Assembly: GCA_902826795.1 (NCBI GenBank)
Contig: CADEGD010000014.1
Coordinates: 16,770-80,769, forward strand
Reading direction: 5' to 3'
DNA: 64,000 bases
Source: an uncultured Acidobacteriota bacterium
GTDB taxonomy: Bacteria > Acidobacteriota > Blastocatellia > Pyrinomonadales > Pyrinomonadaceae
How positions within the stretch are numbered: position 1 is the first letter of the stretch; every line of letters begins with the position of its first letter. The translations under genes and the position numbers were made by a program. Below are positions 16,319-25,102 of this stretch, in pieces. The notes beneath the pieces were generated by a model, which saw nothing but the letters and a program-made list of their open reading frames with translations, had not been told where the DNA came from and made no database searches.

Positions 16319-17830
16319 ATGCAGACTCTTGACCTGGTCATAATCTTCGGCTACCTGATCGGCATCACCGCGTTCGGCATCTGGTACGCGGGCAAACAGG
16401 AGACGACCGAAGAGTATTTCGTCGGCAGCCGGAACGTCCCTTGGTGGGCGATCGCGATGTCGATCGTGGCGACGGAGACGAGCACGATCACGTTCGTTTC
16501 GGTGCCGGGCGTCATATTTGCCAAGGGCGGCAACTTCGAATTTCTGCAGCTTGTTTTCGGCTATCTACTCGGCCGCATCGTCATCTCGCTCGTCTTTATC
16601 CCGCTCTATTTTAAGGGCCAGCTTCAGACCGTTTATCAACTTCTCGGCGACCGCTTCGGCGGACGCGTGAAGATGCTCGCGTCGGGCCTTTTCGTGATAA
16701 TGCGGAACATCGCGGACGGCATCCGGCTGCTGCTGACCGCAATCGTCCTCGCGGCTGTTTACACAGCTTTCCAGCCCGACACCGATCCAGCGTACGTGAT
16801 CGTCGGCTCGATCCTGCTGCTCGGCATCGTGATGATCGTTTTCACGTTTTACGGCGGGATGGAAGCGGTCATCTGGATCGAGGTCGTGCAGCTCATTATC
16901 TATATCGGCGGAGCGATCGCAGCGGCGGTCGTGCTGATACAGAACATCGACGGCGGCCTCGGCGGTGCGATCGACATCGGGCAAGCTTATAACAAATTCC
17001 AACTGCTCGACTTCAACCTCGATTTCGCAAAGACCTACACCTTCTGGGGCGGGGTGATCGGCGGATGTTTCCTGACAATGTCCACGCACGGGACCGATCA
17101 ATTCCTGGTGCAGCGATATCTTTGCACCGATAGTTCGAAGGCGGCGATCACGGCGTTGCTAACCTCGGGCGTCGCGGTGTTGATCCAGTTCATCGGCTTC
17201 CTTTTCATCGGCGTGCTGCTGTTCGCGTTTTATCAACCATACGCAATGGACGGCTACACGACCGCGACGGGAGCATTCCCGTTTACTGGGCCCGATAAAG
17301 TTTTCCCTGCGTTCATCACTCAAAAGATGCCGACCGGATTATCAGGCCTCGTCGTCGCTGCCATCTTCGCGGCGGCACTTTCATCGTCGCTGAACTCGAT
17401 TGCGGCAACGGCGGTTAACGACATCTACAAGCCTTTCGCAAAAGATAAATCCGACAAGCAGTTGATGCGGATCGCGGGAATTCTGACCGTCGTCGTTGGA
17501 ATTATCCAAATTTCGATCGCTATTGCTCTCAAGGATGCGAATAGCTCGGCACTCAATCTCGCACTCGCCGTCGCGTCGCTCATCAACGGCCCGATCCTCG
17601 GCGTATTCCTCGTCGGCGCGTTTCTGAAAGGTACGAAGGAGATTCACGCCCTTATCGGCATGGGCGTAAGTATCGTGCTTATGACATACGTCCTGCTTGC
17701 ATCTAATAAGATACTGCCCGGCCCGGTGATCGCATTTCCATGGTACGCACTGATGGGCAGCCTGACGACAGTCTTGGTCGCGTTCGTTTCGACACTAGTT
17801 ATCAGAAGTAATGAAGAAGTTTCTCAATAG
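16319..17830 (+). CDS. Sodium:solute symporter (SSS family)
   Basis: 503 aa, about 13 hydrophobic segments, with the family's N-terminal pattern (EYFVGSRNVPWWAIAMSIVA, then SIVATETSTITFVSVPG) and LVVAAIFAAALSSSLNSIAAT in the C-terminal half. SSS proteins couple sugar, amino-acid or sialic-acid uptake to sodium. The nagZ-type gene begins 20 bases before its stop, so the two are translationally coupled. Context suggests it imports MurNAc, GlcNAc or anhydro-MurNAc, replacing the PTS permease MurP of other bacteria. The substrate is inference. Confidence 0.88.
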   Translation: MQTLDLVIIFGYLIGITAFGIWYAGKQETTEEYFVGSRNVPWWAIAMSIVATETSTITFVSVPGVIFAKGGNFEFLQLVFGYLLGRIVISLVFIPLYFKGQLQTVYQLLGDRFGGRVKMLASGLFVIMRNIADGIRLLLTAIVLAAVYTAFQPDTDPAYVIVGSILLLGIVMIVFTFYGGMEAVIWIEVVQLIIYIGGAIAAAVVLIQNIDGGLGGAIDIGQAYNKFQLLDFNLDFAKTYTFWGGVIGGCFLTMSTHGTDQFLVQRYLCTDSSKAAITALLTSGVAVLIQFIGFLFIGVLLFAFYQPYAMDGYTTATGAFPFTGPDKVFPAFITQKMPTGLSGLVVAAIFAAALSSSLNSIAATAVNDIYKPFAKDKSDKQLMRIAGILTVVVGIIQISIAIALKDANSSALNLALAVASLINGPILGVFLVGAFLKGTKEIHALIGMGVSIVLMTYVLLASNKILPGPVIAFPWYALMGSLTTVLVAFVSTLVIRSNEEVSQ

Positions 17831-19760
17831 TTCGTTGACAGTAACCGCATTAGCGGCCGACGGTAAAAAGGCATGTATGGCCGGTAAAACCTTTCTTCGT
17901 TCCGTTTTTTTCCTGTATTTTTCTGTGTTTTCTGTGGTTTTGCCTTTGAAGGCCAACCACGGAACGCACCGGAATCACGGAACGAGTTCCTCCGCCTGTT
18001 CGGCGTTTCAAGTAAAAAGCGAGCGATTTGAACCGTCGAAAAAGTCGTGGAATTTCGCGACGAAGCTGGTCAAGAAAATGACCGTCGACGAGAAGGTCGG
18101 ACAGCTCGTACACATCGGGATCAACGCTCGGTTCGCGAATCAGCAGAGCCCGTTCTACAAAGATCTTCAGCGTCACATCGTCGAGAACAAGCTCGGCGGG
18201 ATAATCTTTTTCGGTGCGCCGATATATGAGACGACGCACGTGGCGAACCGTATGCAGGAGGCGGCGAAGTATCCGCTGCTGATGTCGCTCGACGCCGAGA
18301 CGGGCATCGGGATGCGGTTTGAGGATGCAACGAATTTTCCTTGGGCGATGGCCGTAACGGCAACGGGTAACCCAGAATTCGCTCGCCGCATGGGAGTCGT
18401 TACCGGCCGCGAAGCTCGGGCGATCGGCATCCAACACGTCTACGCGCCAGTGCTCGACATCAACAACAACGCCGCAAACCCGGTGATCAACGTCCGCAGT
18501 TTCGGCGAAGATCCTGAGGACGTTGCCCGATTCGGAGTCGCGTTTGCAGAAGGTATTCAGTCGCAGAAAGTCATCGCGACCGCCAAACATTTCCCCGGCC
18601 ACGGCGACACGGCTATCGATTCGCATCGCGGCCTCCCGATCATCGATCTTCCACGATCGCGCTTCGATTCGCTAGAGCTACTTCCGTTCAAGCGAGCGAT
18701 AGACGCCGGCATCGGCTCGATCATGGTCGCGCATATCGCTCTGCCGCAGATCGATAACGAACAGATAAAGCCGCTCGAAAATTATCAGGGCGGCGACGCC
18801 GAAGCCGGCGCGGAGATCGTTTCGGAATCCGCATATATTCCCGCGACTCTCTCGGCCAAAGTGCAGACCGACATCCTTCGCAAGGAGATGGGATTCCAGG
18901 GCCTGATCGTTTCCGACGCGATGTCGATGAGCGGGCTGACGCTTTATTTCACGCAGGAAGAAGCCGGAGTGCGAGCGTTTCTTGCCGGGACTGACATCCT
19001 CGAAAAGCCGGAGAACGTCGATGCGATGCTTCGCGGGCTAAAGGCTGCAGTCGCAAGCGGACGTATCCCGATGGCGAAGCTTGACGAATCCGTCACGCGG
19101 CAGATCGCGTGGAAACACGCGGTCGGCTTGTTCGAAAATCGCATCACGCCGATCGACCAGATCGACCGCATTGTATCGGCACCCGACGTCACTCAGCTCA
19201 CCGACGAGATCGCCAACGCCGCTATCACGCTTGTCCGCCATGGCGAAGGCGACCTGCCGCTCGATCGCTCGAAAAAGATCGCGGTGCTCGGCATCTCGAA
19301 CGGATTTGACGGAGGTGCGGTCATGAATCCTTTGGCCAGTACGCTGCGGGCGAACGGAGTGAAGTTCACGCAAGCCTACTTGCAGGAGAACTCGCTGCAG
19401 GCTCAGGTTGATGCCGCAAGAAAAGCAGTGAACGAAGCAGATACTATCGTCGTCGGACTCTACGGCCGCGTGCGATCCGGAGCGAAAAATAGCGTCGGCA
19501 TCCCCGAAAACGGTGCCGCAATCCTCCGCGAAGCCCTCGCCTCCAACAAACGCGTCATCGGCATCAGCTTCGGCAATCCTTACATCCTGATGTCGTTCCC
19601 CGAGATGAAAACGAACCTTGTGGCATACGGCGATATGCCGAGCCTCGGACGTGCCGCCGGGCGTGCGATCCTCGGCCTTCAGCCGATCACCGGCAAACTG
19701 CCGATCACACTCCCAGGCCTGCATCCACGAGGGACGGGGATACAACTTCAACGTAATTGA
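17811..19760 (+). CDS. nagZ: Secreted GH3 beta-N-acetylglucosaminidase (NagZ/YbbD type)
   Basis: 649 aa. Removes non-reducing GlcNAc from peptidoglycan fragments. The NagZ-specific His-Asp loop is present (AKHFPGHGDTAIDSHRGLP) with the nucleophile Asp in IVSDAMSMSG. A C-terminal alpha/beta domain, as in B. subtilis NagZ (YbbD) and unlike short cytoplasmic NagZ, continues to the end. ATG at 17811 overlaps the symporter gene by 20 bases; an alternative ATG at 17877 would start right before the hydrophobic stretch FFLYFSVFSVVL. That stretch and the following NHGTHRNHGT are encoded by the two arms of an interspersed palindrome. Together with the AmiE/NamZ fusion it completes the set of extracytoplasmic muropeptide-degrading enzymes. 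Confidence 0.93.
   Translation: MKKFLNSSLTVTALAADGKKACMAGKTFLRSVFFLYFSVFSVVLPLKANHGTHRNHGTSSSACSAFQVKSERFEPSKKSWNFATKLVKKMTVDEKVGQLVHIGINARFANQQSPFYKDLQRHIVENKLGGIIFFGAPIYETTHVANRMQEAAKYPLLMSLDAETGIGMRFEDATNFPWAMAVTATGNPEFARRMGVVTGREARAIGIQHVYAPVLDINNNAANPVINVRSFGEDPEDVARFGVAFAEGIQSQKVIATAKHFPGHGDTAIDSHRGLPIIDLPRSRFDSLELLPFKRAIDAGIGSIMVAHIALPQIDNEQIKPLENYQGGDAEAGAEIVSESAYIPATLSAKVQTDILRKEMGFQGLIVSDAMSMSGLTLYFTQEEAGVRAFLAGTDILEKPENVDAMLRGLKAAVASGRIPMAKLDESVTRQIAWKHAVGLFENRITPIDQIDRIVSAPDVTQLTDEIANAAITLVRHGEGDLPLDRSKKIAVLGISNGFDGGAVMNPLASTLRANGVKFTQAYLQENSLQAQVDAARKAVNEADTIVVGLYGRVRSGAKNSVGIPENGAAILREALASNKRVIGISFGNPYILMSFPEMKTNLVAYGDMPSLGRAAGRAILGLQPITGKLPITLPGLHPRGTGIQLQRN
17899..17990. repeat. 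Palindromic repeat encoding the nagZ signal-peptide region
   Basis: Left arm (about 17899-17943, T-rich, with tctgtgttttctgtggtt) and right arm (about 17951-17988, aaccacggaacgcaccgga) are imperfect inverted copies. Both arms are in frame within the coding sequence; the left gives the hydrophobic core and the right gives a His/Gly/Thr/Asn-rich linker. Confidence 0.8.
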
Positions 19761-19834
19761 ATTACCAGATGAACGCAGATAGACGCTGATCTTGGGTTCA
19801 ATATCCGCGTTCATTCGCGTTCATCCGCGGTTAA
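19761..19834. repeat. Decamer-type palindromic repeat between nagZ and the decarboxylase gene
   Basis: Left arm with gatgaacgcagatagacgct and right arm with ccgcgttcattcgcgttcat are imperfect inverted copies made of degenerate decamers, the same family as 10839-10957. It lies entirely in the intergenic gap. Confidence 0.75.
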
Positions 19835-19849
19835 ACTTTCTTAGGTTTT

Positions 19850-21304
19850 ATGACCCAATCTTGGGAAATCGAAAACTTCCTCGAAACCAAAAACAACCGC
19901 CTCCACATCGACGGTGTCGATACGGTCGAACTCGCTCGCGAACACGGCACGCCGTTGTTCATCTACAGCGAATCGCGCATCCGTCATAACGTCGAGCGGC
20001 TGAAGAACGCGGCATCGGTGATCGGCTGCCCGCTGAAACTTTGCTACGCGGCGAAGGCGATGTCTACGCTCGGGATACTACGTGCGGTGAAGGATGCGGG
20101 TTCGGACATCGAGGTAAACTCCGGGGGCGAATTGTGGAAGGCGTTGAAGGTCGGCTTCACCGGCGAGCAGATCAATTACAACGGCAACAGCAAAGAGATA
20201 TGGGAACTTGAACTCGCGATCTCAAACGACGTTTACGCGATCCAGGTCGATTCCTTGTACGAGCTTTCGCTGATCGAAGAGACGGCTAAACGCGTTGGTA
20301 AGTCTGCAAATGTCAGCCTACGTTTGGTTCCGGAAATCAAGACTTCGACTCACAGCGGACTGCAGACCGCAATGGTCACTTCAAAGTTCGGAATGATGCC
20401 GGACGAAGCGTTTCACGCCTTTGCGAAATATAAAGATTCGCCGTACCTGAAACTGAACGGCATCCATCTGCACATCGGTTCGCAGCTTCCTGAATTTCAT
20501 GCTTACGTCGATGCGTTTCGAATGCTGACCGATTCAATGATGCGAATCCACGACGCGGCCGGAACTAAACTGCAGCACATCAATCTCGGCGGCGGATTTC
20601 CGGTCAACTACCTCCGTGACGATTCACTTCGCGAGCAGTTCCTCGCCGAGCAACGAGAGATGTTTTCCGCCGATTTCGAACCCGCGGATGCTGTCGGCAA
20701 GGCGTGGCAAGAAGCTAAAGATTTCGCCGACGATTGCGGAGCTGCACACCTGTTCGACAGCCTCACGCTCCTCCTTGAACCCGGCCGCTCGATCATCGCC
20801 GACACCGGAGTTTGTCTCACAACGATCCGGAATCAGAAAACGCGACCTATCACGCAAAACTCCCCTCCTTACGAAGGAGGGGTGGCAGCCGCTTCGGCTG
20901 ACGGGGTGGTTCATTCGTCGGACAACTGGCTCTTGACCGATGCGGGCTTCAACATCCTGCTCTCGATGGAAACCTACAAGTGGTACTACCATCTGATATC
21001 AGCCGAAAGAGCCGGAGACGCGCACGACACGCCTTATAAACTCGCCGGCCCACTGTGCGACGGCGGCGACGTTTACTTCGACCATGAAGGCCACGGCCGC
21101 CTGCCCGATCATCGAATGCTGCCCGCCGATATGAAACCCGGCGATGTTCTCGCCCTACTCAACTGCGGAGCTTACTCACTCGCTCAGGCGTCGCAATACA
21201 ACGGCCGCTTCCTTCCTCCCGTCGTACTGATAAAAGAAAATGGCGAACCAGAACTGATCCGCCGTCGTGAAAGTTTCGAAGACCTGATCGCGAGCGATCT
21301 TTAA
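19850..21304 (+). CDS. PLP-dependent group IV decarboxylase (LysA-like)
   Basis: 484 aa. Fold type III PLP enzyme of the diaminopimelate/ornithine decarboxylase family: PLP lysine in LCYAAKAMST, the HIGSQ loop, glycine-rich phosphate site NLGGGFPV, EPGRSI, and the active-site loop LCDGGDV of the second subunit. Diaminopimelate decarboxylase (last step of lysine synthesis) is the most likely activity, but related decarboxylases share these motifs. It is longer than usual (about 420 aa). Part of the excess is an in-frame segment around NSPPYEGGVAAASADGVV encoded by a hairpin-rich repeat at 20861-20899, placed between the EPGRSI and NWLLTDAG parts. Confidence 0.85.
   Translation: MTQSWEIENFLETKNNRLHIDGVDTVELAREHGTPLFIYSESRIRHNVERLKNAASVIGCPLKLCYAAKAMSTLGILRAVKDAGSDIEVNSGGELWKALKVGFTGEQINYNGNSKEIWELELAISNDVYAIQVDSLYELSLIEETAKRVGKSANVSLRLVPEIKTSTHSGLQTAMVTSKFGMMPDEAFHAFAKYKDSPYLKLNGIHLHIGSQLPEFHAYVDAFRMLTDSMMRIHDAAGTKLQHINLGGGFPVNYLRDDSLREQFLAEQREMFSADFEPADAVGKAWQEAKDFADDCGAAHLFDSLTLLLEPGRSIIADTGVCLTTIRNQKTRPITQNSPPYEGGVAAASADGVVHSSDNWLLTDAGFNILLSMETYKWYYHLISAERAGDAHDTPYKLAGPLCDGGDVYFDHEGHGRLPDHRMLPADMKPGDVLALLNCGAYSLAQASQYNGRFLPPVVLIKENGEPELIRRRESFEDLIASDL
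20861..20899. repeat. Double-hairpin repeat inserted in the decarboxylase gene
   Basis: Two adjacent perfect hairpins, CCCCTCCTT-acg-AAGGAGGGG (20862-20882) and AGCCG-ctt-CGGCT (20887-20899). They keep the reading frame and encode a Pro/Gly/Ala-rich segment not expected in this enzyme family. Confidence 0.75.
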
Positions 21305-21363
21305 CTAACCACTATCCACTTGTCACTATCCACTGAAGAAAATCTGTTGCTGTCCTCCGCGGT

Positions 21364-22044
21364 TCACTGCTCGGCCTTCATCTCCTCAACCCGGCCCTGA
21401 TTCTTCCAAAGTCCGTACCAGGTAACTATCCCCAACACCGCGAGCCCAAGAAAGATAACGAACTCAACCGCTATGAGCTTAACGCCCTTCACGGAATAGA
21501 GTCCGATGCTCGTGATATCGACCAAGATCCAGAGCACCCAAGTTTCAAAGATGCGGCGGGCAAGCAGAATCGTCGCCAGTATGCTCGAGATCGCGATAAA
21601 AGTGTCGACATACGGGAAAGTCGCCGGATGATCGAAAACTTGCGGCAATAGCAGATGAATCTGCGAGATCAGAGTGCCAGCCACCGCAACCACGACAGCG
21701 ATAAAAATACCTATCCAAAGCCGCTGGCTGTTACCCAAGGTTCGAATCTCGCTCCGGTGATGCGCCGCCTTATATTTCCACGAAAACCATCCGTAAACGC
21801 CCATCCCGCAAAAATACATCTGCAGAAACATATCTGAGTAGAGATGGATCTGATAGAAGATGACCAGAAAAAGGATCGCGTTCGCAATACCCGTAGGCCA
21901 CGTGAAGATGTTCGCCCGCGAAGCCAGAAACACCGAGATCAATCCGAGCACGGTACCGAAAAACTCAACGTAACTTACGCCGTGGCCCAGCACCGTAAAG
22001 AAGATCTCTTTGACATCGAATAGTGCGGAAATGGTTTCGAGCAT
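21364..22044 (-). CDS. pnuC: PnuC-type nicotinamide riboside transporter
   Basis: 226 aa, about seven hydrophobic segments. PnuC-family features: the FTWPTGIANAILFLVIFY block, QMYFCGMGVYGWFSWKY, and the later WILVDITSIGLYSVKG segment. PnuC mediates facilitated uptake of nicotinamide riboside for NAD synthesis; close relatives carry thiamine (PnuT) or riboflavin (PnuX), so the vitamin is uncertain. No riboswitch was recognised upstream. Confidence 0.88.
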   Translation of the reverse strand: MLETISALFDVKEIFFTVLGHGVSYVEFFGTVLGLISVFLASRANIFTWPTGIANAILFLVIFYQIHLYSDMFLQMYFCGMGVYGWFSWKYKAAHHRSEIRTLGNSQRLWIGIFIAVVVAVAGTLISQIHLLLPQVFDHPATFPYVDTFIAISSILATILLARRIFETWVLWILVDITSIGLYSVKGVKLIAVEFVIFLGLAVLGIVTWYGLWKNQGRVEEMKAEQ

Positions 22045-22077
22045 GTTAACTAAGTTTCGGCAAGCTAATATAAAGTA

Positions 22078-22740
22078 CTATGCGAGAGCTAACCGCACTC
22101 CATCTTCTGTGGCCATCGCTTCCGCGTATTCAATATGTAGCACTCGACGCGGTTCATCCTGACGGCATTTCGACGAAGAATGGACGAGTAAGGGCCTCAT
22201 TGCGATTACTCCCCCGCAATTAACAGTCAGTTCGATCTGCGAGCCATTTTCGATAACTTGTCTGAATTCAGCGTCTTCCAAAATCCGGTTTTGATGCGAA
22301 CCCGGGATGACACGCAGCGGCCCATTCGATGATGTTGAGTGATCCAGATGGATCCGAAGCGCAAGGATCTTGTTGAGGATCCGGGTGGGTGCATGAGCGA
22401 ACTTCACGCCTTCTTTCACCGAAGTCGGTCCCCAGCCTTCAGGTACTTTATCCTCGACCGGAAGGGCGGTGTCTTGATGCCAAGCGACGAGCCAGTTCGC
22501 CTTGCCAACCTTGTTGAAGAGAGTTGCCTTAAACGGGATCGCTGAGATTCCGGCCAATTCATGCGCAAGACCCAGCAGTCGATGGTCGTTCGCAACGCGG
22601 GCGACCGCTTCCACTCGCATCAAATTTCGAACGCCAGCACGCGAGATGTCGAGCGACTCAGACAACTTGGCAAGAATCGATTCGCACTCGTCCCGAGAAA
22701 ATATATTCTCGCGAACTGCATAGCCACCGCTATCGATCAT
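22078..22740 (-). CDS. Phytanoyl-CoA dioxygenase (PhyH) family protein
   Basis: 220 aa. Fe(II)/2-oxoglutarate oxygenase fold; the iron facial triad is visible as HQDTAL (His-x-Asp) and the distal His in LLVHSSSKC, with a following Arg (EPRRVLH) suited to bind 2-oxoglutarate. VIPGSHQNR is typical of the family. Its start overlaps the stop of the upstream alpha-helical repeat gene by four bases, so the pair is translationally coupled. Substrate unknown. Confidence 0.82.
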   Translation of the reverse strand: MIDSGGYAVRENIFSRDECESILAKLSESLDISRAGVRNLMRVEAVARVANDHRLLGLAHELAGISAIPFKATLFNKVGKANWLVAWHQDTALPVEDKVPEGWGPTSVKEGVKFAHAPTRILNKILALRIHLDHSTSSNGPLRVIPGSHQNRILEDAEFRQVIENGSQIELTVNCGGVIAMRPLLVHSSSKCRQDEPRRVLHIEYAEAMATEDGVRLALA

Positions 22741-24239
22741 TCGTTCGGAACGTCCTTAAGAATCGTCCTTAGAAATCCAAGGTCCTCGGCGTCGATGTCG
22801 AGCTTGAGTTCTTCGACCATCGCGTCCAGTTCGACGAGCGACGTAACCTTAATGCTCTCGTCTTTGATGGCGGTTATCGCCTCGATGCCCTTTGCCACCG
22901 AGGCATCGAACTTCTCCGCCTCCTCGTATTTGGCAAATCGTTTCGCGATCTCTAGATAGGCGTTCGCCCTCGACGCTAACTGTGGAACGCTCTCGGCGAG
23001 ATGTTCGGCTTCGTCGAGATTTGCGATCGCCGAATCGTGATCGCCCGCCTTTTCGCGAGCATCGCTGACACCGATAAACGCAAAGGTCCGCTGGGCGTCT
23101 TCTTCGATCGCGTTGATAGCTTGCTTGGCCATTTCTTCCTCACCTCGCGACGCGAATATCACGGCGACCTGAGCGAGGGCATGCATACGCTCGGTCTCGT
23201 CGAGTATCTCTTCGGCCGTTTCTATCGCCCGTTCGCCGCGGTCAAAATGTGCAAGCTGTGCCGCGATCGACGCGAACAATCGAAACTTCTCCTTGCTATT
23301 GCGCGTTTCAGTTTCTTTTTGCGATTTCAAGATGGTATAGGCTTCTTCGATCGATTCGACGGCGTCGTCTTTTTGGTCTTTTCCCCAAAAGTGGCGCGCG
23401 TGGCCGACCAGGCAAGTCGCAAGCTGGGTTTTGTCTTTTACGAGATCGAGCGTGCGGTCCGCAAGGTCCTGGCTTCCCGCTCGCAAAAACCCGACCGACA
23501 CCGCCGCCAAAAACGAATCTCGATGAACGTTGTCTAGCTGCTCGGCATATTCGCGGGCCTTGTCGAACGTTTCTATCGCCTTACCGTTGCTCGCGATATC
23601 CACATACAGCGTCCCGATCTCGACCAGCGAGCGGATCCGTTCCTCGTCATGCTCTATCTCGACCGCATCACCCACCGCAATATCAAGCAGACCGGAAACG
23701 CCGTCCCCATTGCCTTCTACAACCCGCGTGTGGGCGATGCCGGTGTATGCCGACACCCTTGCCGGAGCGAACTCTATCCGTTCCACTTCTTCGCTAAACG
23801 CCTCGGCGTCGCCAGTTGAATAAAGCTTCCCTGCTATCGCCGAATACACCTGATCGGGGTGATCCATGGATTCGGCGACCTGTCGCGCAATTTCAAGCTT
23901 TCCATTGCTCGCTTCAAGTATCCCGATCCGCTCGCGGCCCTCGGCCTGCATTCCCGGATCTTCGATTGCCTCGATAAGTTGCAGCGCGTATTGGTCGTCA
24001 TCGAGCGCGGCGCATTTTTCTGCAACATTGATCAAAAGCTTGTCACGCGTGAACGGATCGTCAACCGTGTTCGCCAGCTCTGCGGCAAGATCGACGTTGC
24101 CCTGCTCAAGGTATCGCGAGATAACCGCCGATATACCCTCGGCGTGCCCATCCGCGCTCTCGATAGATTCCGCGAGGTAAGTCGCGCAGGATAAAAGATT
24201 CGATTCGGCGTCTGAGCGGGAAATGAAATGTTCAGCCAT
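22737..24239 (-). CDS. Alpha-helical repeat (TPR-like) protein of unknown function
   Basis: 500 aa, no signal peptide and no recognisable catalytic motif. The sequence is built of repeating 33-40 residue helical hairpins with A/E/D-rich faces (for example ARQVAESMDHPDQVYSAIAG and AKQAINAIEEDAQRTFAFIG), consistent with a soluble alpha-solenoid. Strongly acidic overall. Translationally coupled to the PhyH-type gene. Likely a scaffold, but no partner can be named. Confidence 0.75.
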   Translation of the reverse strand: MAEHFISRSDAESNLLSCATYLAESIESADGHAEGISAVISRYLEQGNVDLAAELANTVDDPFTRDKLLINVAEKCAALDDDQYALQLIEAIEDPGMQAEGRERIGILEASNGKLEIARQVAESMDHPDQVYSAIAGKLYSTGDAEAFSEEVERIEFAPARVSAYTGIAHTRVVEGNGDGVSGLLDIAVGDAVEIEHDEERIRSLVEIGTLYVDIASNGKAIETFDKAREYAEQLDNVHRDSFLAAVSVGFLRAGSQDLADRTLDLVKDKTQLATCLVGHARHFWGKDQKDDAVESIEEAYTILKSQKETETRNSKEKFRLFASIAAQLAHFDRGERAIETAEEILDETERMHALAQVAVIFASRGEEEMAKQAINAIEEDAQRTFAFIGVSDAREKAGDHDSAIANLDEAEHLAESVPQLASRANAYLEIAKRFAKYEEAEKFDASVAKGIEAITAIKDESIKVTSLVELDAMVEELKLDIDAEDLGFLRTILKDVPNE

Positions 24240-24247
24240 AAACTATT

Positions 24248-24311
24248 CAAACAGGATAAACAGGGTAATAGATCTTTCGACAAATCCTGTTCATCCTGTA
24301 CATCCTGTTTG
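24248..24311. repeat. Palindromic repeat upstream of the solenoid gene
   Basis: Arms caaacaggataaacaggg and cctgttcatcctgtacatcc (continuing to 24311) are inverted copies. Same family as 58226-58299. Confidence 0.75.
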
Positions 24312-24325
24312 AGAAACTTTTTCTG

Positions 24326-25033
24326 CTAGACAAATACGCGCCGCAAAGATTCAGGAAACCAATCATTTAAGTTCTTCGCAACGGCGTTGGCTCCCGCGGC
24401 TCGCAGCTGATCGGCAGATACCGTATTCGTGACGGCAAGAACGGGTAAGCCGGCGGCTCGTCCGGCCCGAACTCCGGGTGGCGAATCTTCAATTACCAAA
24501 CAGTCGTCATGCACCATCGGCAGATGACCTTGTGAAGTCCTGGCAAGGTCAAGATCGCGGAATCCGAGCCGATAACACTGCGGATCGGGCTTGCATATCG
24601 TCACCGAATCGGCACTCACGACGACCGAAAAGCAGTCGGCAATACCGACCTTCTCAAGCACGAAATCGATCTCCTCGCGCTTCGCCATGCTTACTATGCC
24701 AAGCGACAATTCCTGCGCGCATTTGCGTACGAAATTCTCGACGCCATCGAAGATCGGCATCGCGTCAGACACAATGTCACGCCAATGCGCCGTCTTTGCG
24801 GCCGTCAGCTCAAGCACGCGATCGATATCCGCAGGCTTCCCCGCCTCTTCAAGGATCGACGCAACGAACGTCTTGTCGTCCATGCCAAGCCGCGAGTAAT
24901 ACATCTCGTCAGTCACATCGACGCCGTCAGCCGAGAATATCTCTTTATAAGCCGCGTGCTGTATCGGCTCATCGTTGATGATAACGCCGTTGAAATCCAT
25001 GAGTATCGCTTTTATCTTGTTACCGTGCTCCAT
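24326..25033 (-). CDS. HAD-superfamily hydrolase, beta-phosphoglucomutase-like
   Basis: 235 aa. HAD subfamily IA with a helical cap; motif I is MDFNGVII, motif II GIVSMAKR, motif III Lys near SVTICKPDPQCY, motif IV IEDSPPGVRAG. Such enzymes dephosphorylate or isomerise small sugar phosphates. The second motif I aspartate, normally the general acid/base, is Asn here (D-x-N). That could alter or weaken phosphatase turnover. Substrate unknown. Confidence 0.83.
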   Translation of the reverse strand: MEHGNKIKAILMDFNGVIINDEPIQHAAYKEIFSADGVDVTDEMYYSRLGMDDKTFVASILEEAGKPADIDRVLELTAAKTAHWRDIVSDAMPIFDGVENFVRKCAQELSLGIVSMAKREEIDFVLEKVGIADCFSVVVSADSVTICKPDPQCYRLGFRDLDLARTSQGHLPMVHDDCLVIEDSPPGVRAGRAAGLPVLAVTNTVSADQLRAAGANAVAKNLNDWFPESLRRVFV

Positions 25034-25034
25034 A

Positions 25035-25102
25035 AATAAAATTGTTAATTCTAAATTTCAAATTCTCCATTTAATGGATAATTGAAAATGTAAAATTTCG
25101 AA
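25035..25102. repeat. AT-rich imperfect palindrome between two minus-strand genes
   Basis: Words aattctaaatttcaaatt and aattgaaaatgtaaaatttc are roughly complementary across a short centre. Much more AT-rich than its surroundings; probably another interspersed repeat family. Confidence 0.55.

Noticed and set aside
21950..22080. NAD- or thiamine-type riboswitch upstream of pnuC
   Set aside because: Only about 33 bases separate pnuC from the PhyH-type gene, too short for a known riboswitch aptamer.
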